Source: Ruegeria sp. THAF33
GTDB lineage: Bacteria > Pseudomonadota > Alphaproteobacteria > Rhodobacterales > Rhodobacteraceae
Assembly (NCBI RefSeq): GCF_009363615.1
Contig: NZ_CP045385.1
Span: 682,001 to 746,000 of the forward strand
Direction: 5' to 3'
Length of the DNA stretch: 64,000 nucleotides
Shown here: positions 32,537 to 40,432 of the stretch, in pieces
Layout: each line of letters begins with the position of its first letter
How positions within the stretch are numbered: the stretch's first letter is position 1
The notes under the pieces: generated by a model
Database searches by the model: none
The model's input: the letters and a program-made list of their open reading frames with translations, nothing else
Told to the model about the DNA's origin: nothing
Translations under genes and position numbers: made by a program

Positions 32537-33437
32537 ACGCGAAAAAGCGTTTGCTGTGCTGTGCGATATGTTCGACGAAAAGGCGCACCTTGGGATCTTG
32601 CAGCTTTTTGTGCGGATAAAGACACCCGAAAATCGTTGGCAAGGGGGGCGTCTCGGGCAGGACCTCGACCAGCCGCCCATCCTCGAGAAACTCCCGCACG
32701 TCAAAGCGCGGCTTGTTGACGATCCCACGACCGGCCAAAGCCCAGTCCGTCAGCACATCACCATCATCCGCGTCATATTTACCGCCAACTTCAAGCTTTC
32801 GCGGTCCCATGTCAGTGCGAAGGGTCCAATAGTATTCCGGAGACCTTGGATAACGCAGCAACAGGCAGTTATGGGGCATGTGCAACAAATCATCCGGTGT
32901 TTTGGGCGTCCCAAACCGCGACAGGTAATCGGGCGAAGCGCACAGAACACGATCACAATCCGCGAACTTCCGCAGTTTCATGGTTGAATCGCCGGGTTCA
33001 CCAATGAAAAAGGCGATATCCAGACCGTCGGCCAGAATGTCCACCTTGCGATCAGACAGACGCATGCGAATCTCTGTTTCCGGGTAGCGGTCAGAAAATT
33101 CCGGCACCAGAGGCGCAACGATTCTGCGCCCGACACCCAAAGGCGCGGTGATGCGGATCGCCCCCCGAGGCGCATCGGAAAAGCTGGCGACACGCGCTTC
33201 GGCGTGATCAAGCGCCAGCAGGACCGCCTTGGCTTCATCGTAGAAAACCGTCCCCACTTCGGTTGGTGTCATCGACCGGGTGGTTCGGTTGAACAGCCGC
33301 ACACCCAGATGGTTTTCAAGCTCTTTCAACCGTTTGCTGGCCACCGCCGGGGTCAGCCGAAGATCACGCCCGCCAGAGGTGATGCTGCCCAGCTCCATCA
33401 CTCGGACAAAAACACGCAGACTTTCGATGTAAGACAT
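32535..33437 (-). CDS. LysR-family regulator divergent from xdhABC
   Basis: 300 residues, the same architecture as the LysR at 30227-31147 and alignable along its length (MSYIESLRVFVRVMELGSI, RLFNRTTRSMTPTE, PLGVGRRIVAPLVPEFSDRYP, LRTDMGPRKLEVGGKYDADDGDVLTDWAL). It lies 155 bases upstream of xdhA in the opposite direction and is probably the regulator of xanthine dehydrogenase. Its paralogue at 30227 would then serve the urate step. The effector is unknown. Confidence 0.85.
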   Translation of the reverse strand: MSYIESLRVFVRVMELGSITSGGRDLRLTPAVASKRLKELENHLGVRLFNRTTRSMTPTEVGTVFYDEAKAVLLALDHAEARVASFSDAPRGAIRITAPLGVGRRIVAPLVPEFSDRYPETEIRMRLSDRKVDILADGLDIAFFIGEPGDSTMKLRKFADCDRVLCASPDYLSRFGTPKTPDDLLHMPHNCLLLRYPRSPEYYWTLRTDMGPRKLEVGGKYDADDGDVLTDWALAGRGIVNKPRFDVREFLEDGRLVEVLPETPPLPTIFGCLYPHKKLQDPKVRLFVEHIAQHSKRFFA

Positions 33438-33592
33438 TGGAACCTCCCAGCAGCGAAAGAATGCGGTATGGCCCCATCTTTTTCAACGATCTGTTGAAAG
33501 TATTTGCCATTTGCAGCGATTTTCCACCTCAATCTTTGATCCTATGGTTCCTCTGACCACCCTCCGGAAGGCAGGGGCAGAGGGAGAATTCC
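33438..33592. promoter_or_regulatory. Divergent LysR-xdhA promoter region
   Basis: 155 bases between two divergent starts. It should hold the LysR binding site and the xdhABC promoter, but no symmetric T-N11-A box stood out with confidence. AGAGGGAGAA (33580-33589) is the xdhA ribosome site. Confidence 0.4.
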
Positions 33593-35056
33593 ATGACGCA
33601 TCGCACCCACATCCAATTTGTCCTCAATGGCAAGGATGTCGCCGTCCCAGACGTGTCGGCAGGTCAGACACTTCTTGATTTCCTGCGCCTGGAACGCCGG
33701 CTGACAGGAACGAAGGAAGGCTGCGCCGAAGGCGATTGCGGCGCGTGCACCGTGCTTGTCGGACGGCTTGGGCGCACGGGCCTGCGCTATACTCCGGTCA
33801 ATGCCTGTATCCGGTTTCTTGCCTCTGTCGACGGCTGTCATGTCGTGACGGTTGAACATTTGTCCGGGCCTCAAGGCCGGCTGCACCCGGTTCAACAAGC
33901 CATGGTCGATCACCATGGCAGCCAGTGCGGGTTCTGCACACCGGGCTTCGTCATGGCCCTCTATGCGCTTTGGATGCAAACTCCGGAACCGACCGAATTA
34001 CAGGTTGAAACCGCATTGCAGGGCAACCTGTGCCGCTGCACCGGGTATGAGCCGATCATCCGAGCGGCCATTGCCGTCAGCCGCTACGGCACCCCAGCAT
34101 CTGATCATCTGAACACCGAACGCGAAACCATGACCGCGCGTCTGGCGGCCCTGAAGGACGGGCGGCGCGTGGTCTCCGGACCCGAAAACAACCTGAGCAT
34201 TCTGCCATCCAGCGTCGATGATCTTGCCGAATGCCTGCAAGCATATCCAAACGCCACGATCGTGGCCGGAGCCACCGATGTGGGCCTGTGGGTGACCAAG
34301 TTCCTGCGCGACATTGGCCCCGCCATCTTCACCGGTCATCTCGAAGACTTGAAAACAGTCGAAAGACAGGGGTCTCTCCTCCTGATCGGCGCCGGCGCCA
34401 GCTACACCGACTGCCAGGACCTTCTGTCTGAACACCTGCCACACCTGTCCTCCTACTGGGATCGCATCGCAGGGTGGCAGGTGCGGAATATGGGAACCGT
34501 GGGTGGAAACATCGCCAACGGCTCACCCATCGGGGACACGCCGCCGGTTCTCATCGCGCTTGGCGCGGAAATCACTCTGCGGCGCGGTTCCGAACGCCGA
34601 ACCCTGCCTCTGGCTGACTTCTTCATCGACTATGGCAAGCAGGACCGCCGGCCCGACGAATTCGTCGAAAGCATACACGTGCCCCTGCCCCGACCCGATG
34701 ATCTGGATGCGGCTTACAAGATTTCCAAGCGCCGTGACGAGGATATTTCTTCCGTGGCCGCCGGACTGCACATGAGCGTCACAGACGGGATCATCAGCAA
34801 TGTGCGCATCGCATTCGGGGGCATGGCCGCCACGCCCAAACGCGCATCGACAGCTGAGGCGGCGCTGAACGGCCAACCCTGGGCACGCGAAAGTTTCGAA
34901 GCCGCCGCTGAAGCGCTGGCCGAGGAATTCGCGCCTCTTACAGATTGGCGCGCATCGTCGGACTATCGGATGCTGACCGCCCAAAACCTGCTGCGCCGGT
35001 TCTTCCTTGAAAACGACCGCGAAACCGACACCCCCGTTCAACTGGCTTGTGCCTGA
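33593..35056 (+). CDS. xdhA: Xanthine dehydrogenase small subunit (2Fe-2S, FAD)
   Basis: 487 residues. The plant-type 2Fe-2S domain has Cys44, Cys49, Cys52 and Cys72 (GCAEGDCGACTV), and the second 2Fe-2S domain has Cys112, Cys115, Cys147 and Cys149 (QCGFCTPGF, LCRCTGYEP). The FAD-binding domain covers about 195-360 (IVAGATDVGLWVTK, MGTVGGNIANGSPIGD). It carries electrons from the molybdenum site in XdhB to NAD. Start ATG 33593 has a purine-rich ribosome site; xdhB follows after 15 bases. Confidence 0.95.
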   Translation: MTHRTHIQFVLNGKDVAVPDVSAGQTLLDFLRLERRLTGTKEGCAEGDCGACTVLVGRLGRTGLRYTPVNACIRFLASVDGCHVVTVEHLSGPQGRLHPVQQAMVDHHGSQCGFCTPGFVMALYALWMQTPEPTELQVETALQGNLCRCTGYEPIIRAAIAVSRYGTPASDHLNTERETMTARLAALKDGRRVVSGPENNLSILPSSVDDLAECLQAYPNATIVAGATDVGLWVTKFLRDIGPAIFTGHLEDLKTVERQGSLLLIGAGASYTDCQDLLSEHLPHLSSYWDRIAGWQVRNMGTVGGNIANGSPIGDTPPVLIALGAEITLRRGSERRTLPLADFFIDYGKQDRRPDEFVESIHVPLPRPDDLDAAYKISKRRDEDISSVAAGLHMSVTDGIISNVRIAFGGMAATPKRASTAEAALNGQPWARESFEAAAEALAEEFAPLTDWRASSDYRMLTAQNLLRRFFLENDRETDTPVQLACA

Positions 35057-35071
35057 TCAGGAGACGACAAC

Positions 35072-37390
35072 ATGAAAGACAACGTTTCCATCATTGGATC
35101 GACTCACACCAATGTAAACCATGACAGCGCGGTCAAGCATGTCACGGGCCAGGCCGATTACACGGATGACATTGCGCTGCCACAAGGCGCGCTGCACGCG
35201 TATCTCGGCGTTTCAGACGTCGCGCACGCCAGGCTTCTGGGTATCGATTTCAGCGACGTTCTGGCAATGCCCGGCGTGGTCGGCGTGCTGACCGCAGATG
35301 ATGTGCCGGGGGCCAATGATATCAGCCCGACCCACCTGAACGACGAACCGGTTTTCCCGACCGACGCAATACAATTCCACGGCCAGCCGTTGTTTGCCGT
35401 GATTGCCGAGACCCGCGACATCGCGCGCCGCGCCGCTGAACGGGCAAAGATCGAATACGAAACCCTGCCCCACGTGCTGGATCCGATCACCGCGCAGAAA
35501 GCAGGATACCCGCATGTGACAGCGCCCCTCAAGCTGGAGCGGGGAGACGTGGCACCGGCTCAGGCGGCCGCGCCCAACCGGATCAAAGGCAGGATGAGCG
35601 TTGGCGGTCAGGATCACATGTACCTTGAAGGTCACATCGCCTTTGCGATTCCCGGCGAAGACGACGATGTGGTGGTGCATTGCTCGACCCAGCACCCGTC
35701 CGAGGCGCAGCACATGGTAGCGCATGTCCTTGGGGTGCCGTCCAATGCGGTCGTGGTCAACGTCCGTCGCATGGGTGGGGGGTTTGGCGGCAAGGAAAGC
35801 CAGATGAACCTGTTCTGCGCAGTGGCGGCCATGGCTGCCAAAAAGTGGAACCGCGCCGTCAAAATCCGCCCCGACCGGGATCAGGACATGACCGCAACCG
35901 GCAAACGCCACGACTTCGTGATCGACTATGATGTCGCCTTTGACGATGAAGGCCGCATTCAGGCGGTCGAAGGCAGCTTTGCCGCGCGCTGCGGCTTTTC
36001 GGCAGACCTGTCCGGCCCTGTGACCGACCGGGCGCTTTTTCACGCAGACAACGCCTATTTCTATCCGAATGTGCGTCTGAACAGTCGCCCGATGAAGACC
36101 AACACCGTATCGAATACCGCGTTTCGTGGGTTTGGCGGCCCGCAGGGCGTGATCGCGGCGGAACGGATGATCGAAGAAATCGCCTATGCCACGGGGCAGG
36201 ACCCCTTGGATGTGCGCAAGGCCAATTTCTATGGCACCACGGACCGCAACGTGACCCCGTATCACCAGGAGGTCGAAGACTGCATTCTCGACCGGCTGGT
36301 CGGAGAGCTGGAAGAGACCTCGGAATACCGCCAGCGCCGTCAGGATATCATCGCGTTCAACAGGACATCGCCGGTTCTGAAAAAAGGCATCGCGCTGACA
36401 CCGGTCAAGTTCGGCATTTCTTTCACCGCGACCTGGTACAATCAGGCCGGTGCGCTGGTGCATGTCTATAACGACGGCTCGATCCACCTGAATCACGGTG
36501 GCACCGAAATGGGCCAGGGTCTGAACACCAAGGTTGCGCAGGTCGTGGCCGAGGCTTTCCAAGTCGATTTCAACCGGATCAAGATCACCAAGACGACGAC
36601 TGAAAAAGTTCCCAACACCTCGGCCACTGCGGCGTCCAGCGGGACCGACCTGAATGGCATGGCGGCGTTGAACGCGGTCGAACAGATCAAGGAACGTCTG
36701 GTGAAGTTCGCATCCGAGACCTGGAGCGTCTCGCCAGAGGAAGTGTCCTTCCACGCCAATCAGGTGCATATCGGCCAAGACGTCCTGGCCTTCGATGCAT
36801 TCATCAAACAGGCCTATCTGGCACGTGTGCAACTGTCGGCGGCCGGGTTCTACAAGACGCCAAAAATCCACTGGGACCGGGCCAAAGGACAAGGCCGCCC
36901 GTTCTATTATTTTGCCTATGGCGCGTCCTGTTCAGAAGTCACGATTGACACACTGACCGGTGAATACCGCGTGGATCGGACGGATCTGCTGCACGACGTC
37001 GGACGTTCGCTGAACCCTGTGCTGGACAAAGGTCAGGTCGAAGGCGCATTCATTCAAGGTATGGGATGGCTGACCACTGAAGAGCTTTGGTGGGACGATG
37101 CCGGCCGCCTGCGCACCCATGCCCCGTCGACATACAAGATCCCGCTGGCGTCAGACCGCCCGCGCATCTTCAACGTGAACCTTGCCGATTGGTCGGAAAA
37201 CCGCGAGCTGACCATCAAACGCTCCAAGGCCGTCGGCGAGCCGCCGTTCATGCTGGGAATTTCGGTGTTCGAGGCCCTGTCGATGGCCGTGGCCTCGGTC
37301 GCTGATTACCGGGAATGCCCCCGCCTTGACGCGCCGGCCACGCCCGAACGTGTGCTGATGGCAGTCGCGCGGCTGCAAGCCGGGTCCTGA
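35072..37390 (+). CDS. xdhB: Xanthine dehydrogenase molybdopterin-binding subunit
   Basis: 772 residues. Molybdopterin/MPT contact regions are present: MGGGFGGKESQ, FRGFGGPQGV, HGGTEMGQGLNTK, and near the C-terminus KAVGEPPFMLG with the catalytic glutamate of the xanthine dehydrogenase family. The N-terminal domain covers GQADYTDDIALPQGALHAYL. It hydroxylates hypoxanthine to xanthine and xanthine to urate, feeding PuuD. An AGGAGACGA ribosome site precedes the ATG. The next gene, xdhC, begins 3 bases after the stop. Confidence 0.95.
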   Translation: MKDNVSIIGSTHTNVNHDSAVKHVTGQADYTDDIALPQGALHAYLGVSDVAHARLLGIDFSDVLAMPGVVGVLTADDVPGANDISPTHLNDEPVFPTDAIQFHGQPLFAVIAETRDIARRAAERAKIEYETLPHVLDPITAQKAGYPHVTAPLKLERGDVAPAQAAAPNRIKGRMSVGGQDHMYLEGHIAFAIPGEDDDVVVHCSTQHPSEAQHMVAHVLGVPSNAVVVNVRRMGGGFGGKESQMNLFCAVAAMAAKKWNRAVKIRPDRDQDMTATGKRHDFVIDYDVAFDDEGRIQAVEGSFAARCGFSADLSGPVTDRALFHADNAYFYPNVRLNSRPMKTNTVSNTAFRGFGGPQGVIAAERMIEEIAYATGQDPLDVRKANFYGTTDRNVTPYHQEVEDCILDRLVGELEETSEYRQRRQDIIAFNRTSPVLKKGIALTPVKFGISFTATWYNQAGALVHVYNDGSIHLNHGGTEMGQGLNTKVAQVVAEAFQVDFNRIKITKTTTEKVPNTSATAASSGTDLNGMAALNAVEQIKERLVKFASETWSVSPEEVSFHANQVHIGQDVLAFDAFIKQAYLARVQLSAAGFYKTPKIHWDRAKGQGRPFYYFAYGASCSEVTIDTLTGEYRVDRTDLLHDVGRSLNPVLDKGQVEGAFIQGMGWLTTEELWWDDAGRLRTHAPSTYKIPLASDRPRIFNVNLADWSENRELTIKRSKAVGEPPFMLGISVFEALSMAVASVADYRECPRLDAPATPERVLMAVARLQAGS

Positions 37391-37393
37391 GCC

Positions 37394-38272
37394 ATGGTTG
37401 CCCCGGGTTCTCTGAGCGAATTTCTGTCCGCGCAGCATTGCGTGATCCGCGTTGCGTTGACGCGTGTCCGCGGGTCTTCGCCGCGCAATGAGGGGACAGA
37501 AATGTTCGTCGCGCCCGGGGCGTTGTGGGGAACCATAGGCGGTGGACAATTGGAATTCCTCGCCATCAACGCGGCGCGGGACATGCTGCGTGACGGTGCG
37601 TTGCATCAGGATCTGGACGTGCCACTTGGCCCCGAGATCGGGCAATGCTGCGGCGGCCGGGTCGAACTGAACCTGTCCCGTATGCGCGCGTCCGACAAAT
37701 GGGCCGCGACGGAACGCGCGGCCCGGAACGAAGATGCTTTGCCTCATGTCTATGTCATGGGCGCGGGCCACGTGGGGCGTGCCCTGGCCAATCAGTTTCA
37801 GCATCTGCCGGTGCGCTGCATCCTCGTCGATACCAGACCCGAAGAGATCGCGCTTTGCGCCGCAGATGTCGAAACCCGGGTCAGCGCGATTCCCGAAGCC
37901 GAAATCTGGCGCGCGCCCGCAGGCAGCGCCTTTGTCGTTCTGACCCATGATCACGGGCTGGATTTCCTGCTGACGACCGCCGCGCTGGAACGAAAGGATG
38001 CCGCTTATGTGGGGATGATCGGTTCCGCCACAAAGCGGGTAAAGCTCAGGAACTGGGCGCAGAAACACTGTGACGGACAGTCCATCGAACATTTGAAATG
38101 CCCCATCGGGGCTAGCGGTAGCCGCGACAAGCGGCCCAGCGTCATCGCCGCCTTCGTGGCGGCCGAGGTGATGGCTGAATTGACCTCTGAAACTGCCGCG
38201 ACCGCCCTGACCGGGGCAAACCAGGCACCCCTGCGGGGCCACCATCACGACCGGAAAGGGAGATCGGCCTGA
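37394..38272 (+). CDS. xdhC: XdhC molybdenum cofactor maturation factor
   Basis: 292 residues. N-terminal XdhC/CoxI domain (RVRGSSPRNEGTEMFV, GGGQLEFLAI, QCCGGRVEL) and a C-terminal Rossmann-like domain (HVYVMGAGHVGRALANQF, AYVGMIGSATKR). It binds the molybdenum cofactor and helps load it in sulfurated form into XdhB. Position directly after xdhB is the usual one. Confidence 0.92.
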   Translation: MVAPGSLSEFLSAQHCVIRVALTRVRGSSPRNEGTEMFVAPGALWGTIGGGQLEFLAINAARDMLRDGALHQDLDVPLGPEIGQCCGGRVELNLSRMRASDKWAATERAARNEDALPHVYVMGAGHVGRALANQFQHLPVRCILVDTRPEEIALCAADVETRVSAIPEAEIWRAPAGSAFVVLTHDHGLDFLLTTAALERKDAAYVGMIGSATKRVKLRNWAQKHCDGQSIEHLKCPIGASGSRDKRPSVIAAFVAAEVMAELTSETAATALTGANQAPLRGHHHDRKGRSA

Positions 38273-38315
38273 CACCTGTCGGGCCAAACCGGTCACATCA
38301 GAGGAGGAGACCGTC

Positions 38316-39917
38316 ATGGACGGGAGGACCTATGAATACAAGCTGTTTACCCGCAGCGATTTCAGCGCTTTCTGGGCGCTGTTTACCGACAACCTTGTCA
38401 ACCTGCTGATCCTGTCCGGGGTCTGCCAATTCGTGTTTCAAATGCCTGCGGACATCGTCTTTGGCCGCATCGTTCCCGGCGCCGCCATCGCGATTTTGGC
38501 CGGTGTCGCTGTCTACACTTACCTCGCCAAATGGGCGGCAAACGCGCAGGGCAAAGACGTAACCGCGTTGCCCTACGGCATCTCGACGCCGGTTATGTTC
38601 GTCTACCTGTTCGGGGTGATCGGACCCATCTACTGGGCGACAAATGATCCAATGCTTGCCTGGCAAGTGGGTATCGGCGCCGGGTTCATGGGCGGCATCG
38701 TCGCGGCTCTGGGTGCCGTGGTTGGGCCGTATCTCAAGCGGATCACGCCACGCGCGGGGATGCTGGGGACGCTGTGCGGCATTGCCCTGGTCTTCATCGG
38801 CTCTGTGCCGCTGGCCGAAGTGTTCGAGAACCCCATCATCGGCTTTACGTCGCTGCTGTTCATCCTCTGGGGGTTGATCGGCCGTTTCCGCCTGCCGGGC
38901 AATGTTCCGGCCGGCCTTGTCGCGATTGCTGCCGGTACCGTGATCGCCCTTCTACTTGGCGAGTCCAAAATTGATGTCAGCGGCATCAGGTTCTACCCAC
39001 CGATCCCCTATTTCGGTGATCTGATCGCCGGTGTGCAATACCTGTTCGCCAACCCTGAGCTGTTCCTGGTGCTGATCCCCGTGCAAATCTACAACTTCAT
39101 CGAAACGATGAACAACGTGGAATCCGCCGAAGCGGCAGGCGACCATTACCCTGTCGGGCTCTGCCAGGTGACGGACGGCGCGGGCACGATGCTGGGCGCT
39201 CTGTTTGGTTCGCCATTCCCGACAACCGTTTACATCGGCCATCCGGCCTATAAACGGCTGGATGCCCATGCGGGGTATATTGTCGGTGTGGCCTTTGTAA
39301 TTGCCGCCGCCGCCTTTCTGGGGTTCCTGTCCTTCCTCGCGGGGCTGATCCCGATCGCCGCAGCCGCACCGGTACTGGTCTTTGTATCAGTCAGCCTGAT
39401 CACCAACACGGCCTGGGCTGTAAAACCGATGCACATGGCTGCGGTATCCTTTGCGATCCTGCCCCATATCTCCGCCTTCCTGATGGTCAAATGGGGATCT
39501 TTGATGAACGCGCTGCGCAGCAGCGGTGTCGAAGGGCTGCCATCCTTGGGAGATCCCAATCTGACCTCGGCCCTTCTGATGGAAGGGGCTCATTACGAGG
39601 GGCACCTTGCCCTGAGCCAGGGGGCGATCATCACCGGTCTGGTCTGGGGTGCCATCGTGGCCGATGTGATTGACGGGCGCTTTCGGATGGCCGGCGCGTT
39701 TGCTGTCGCAGGTGGGCTGATGTCTTCGATCGGCATCATCCATTCCTACACGCTACAGATGCCTCAGTTCGACGGGATAACCATCGGATATCTGATCATC
39801 GGTGCGTTCCTGTACGTCTACCCGGTGTTCGCCTCCAAAGAGGATCTTGAGCATCGTATCATCGTACCGGACGAGCCCGACCTCATCGATGACGACTCAC
39901 CCGCTCAACAGGCCTGA
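38316..39917 (+). CDS. NCS2/AzgA-like purine permease
   Basis: 533 residues with about 12-14 hydrophobic segments and a strong GAGGAGGAG ribosome site. Motifs such as NVESAEAAGDHYPVG, TDGAGTMLGALFGSPFPTTVYIGHPAYK and LTALPYGIST-like ALPYGISTPV place it in the xanthine/uracil/AzgA superfamily. It lacks the NAT signature of the permease at 26349, so the two probably differ in cargo. Being last in the xdh operon, it likely imports hypoxanthine, xanthine or guanine. A hairpin follows 9 bases past the stop. Confidence 0.82.
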   Translation: MDGRTYEYKLFTRSDFSAFWALFTDNLVNLLILSGVCQFVFQMPADIVFGRIVPGAAIAILAGVAVYTYLAKWAANAQGKDVTALPYGISTPVMFVYLFGVIGPIYWATNDPMLAWQVGIGAGFMGGIVAALGAVVGPYLKRITPRAGMLGTLCGIALVFIGSVPLAEVFENPIIGFTSLLFILWGLIGRFRLPGNVPAGLVAIAAGTVIALLLGESKIDVSGIRFYPPIPYFGDLIAGVQYLFANPELFLVLIPVQIYNFIETMNNVESAEAAGDHYPVGLCQVTDGAGTMLGALFGSPFPTTVYIGHPAYKRLDAHAGYIVGVAFVIAAAAFLGFLSFLAGLIPIAAAAPVLVFVSVSLITNTAWAVKPMHMAAVSFAILPHISAFLMVKWGSLMNALRSSGVEGLPSLGDPNLTSALLMEGAHYEGHLALSQGAIITGLVWGAIVADVIDGRFRMAGAFAVAGGLMSSIGIIHSYTLQMPQFDGITIGYLIIGAFLYVYPVFASKEDLEHRIIVPDEPDLIDDDSPAQQA

Positions 39918-40432
39918 TCGGCAACGGGGCAGTCGCATGGCTGCCCCAAAAACCATCCCTTCCCGTTCAATCGCGGCCGTTCAAGAGGCAGAGTTTGTCC
40001 TACGGTCGCTTGTTGATCTTTCTCTCGCCTATCTCCGAGCAGGGCATTTGGTTCGCACAGGTCTTGCAGAGGATCGCCCTTGTGAACCACGCATCTGCGC
40101 CGCCTGGGCATCTTCCAACACGAACACGGGCGCCGCATCGGCTGGGTCACACAAAATAGACGACCACAGGTGATGTGCGCGGGGTCAAGACCCTCACCCG
40201 CAAGCCCCGCAATCGACCAGGCGTGACGAATTTTGTCGTTTGCAGGCTTTTGTGTCGCTTTCCGGCTTGTTGCGGCATGCTGGTATGAACAAGAATACCT
40301 GCTGATGAACAATTGTTTTCCAAATCCCATGGACCGCCGTGCCACCGGCTGTGACCTTGTGATCCCAGCCTGATCTCAGGGCCTCTGGCCCTTACGCATC
40401 ACGCTGTGACTACGGATTTTTCGGATAACCTC
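39918..40432. other. 515-base gap with hairpin and GGTAT inverted repeat, no gene recognised
   Basis: A hairpin just after the permease stop, GGGGCAG (39926-39932) with CTGCCCC (39941-39947), probably marks the operon end although no T-tract follows. Near 40282-40299 an inverted repeat GGTAT-n8-ATACC could be an operator for the hyu genes. Short frames cross the region on both strands but none resembles a known protein. It may hold decayed coding sequence. Confidence 0.4.

Noticed and set aside
40182..40193. GGGTC-aa-GACCC hairpin in the gap before hyuA
   Set aside because: Five base pairs with a two-base loop is too tight and has no T-tract. I did not call a terminator.
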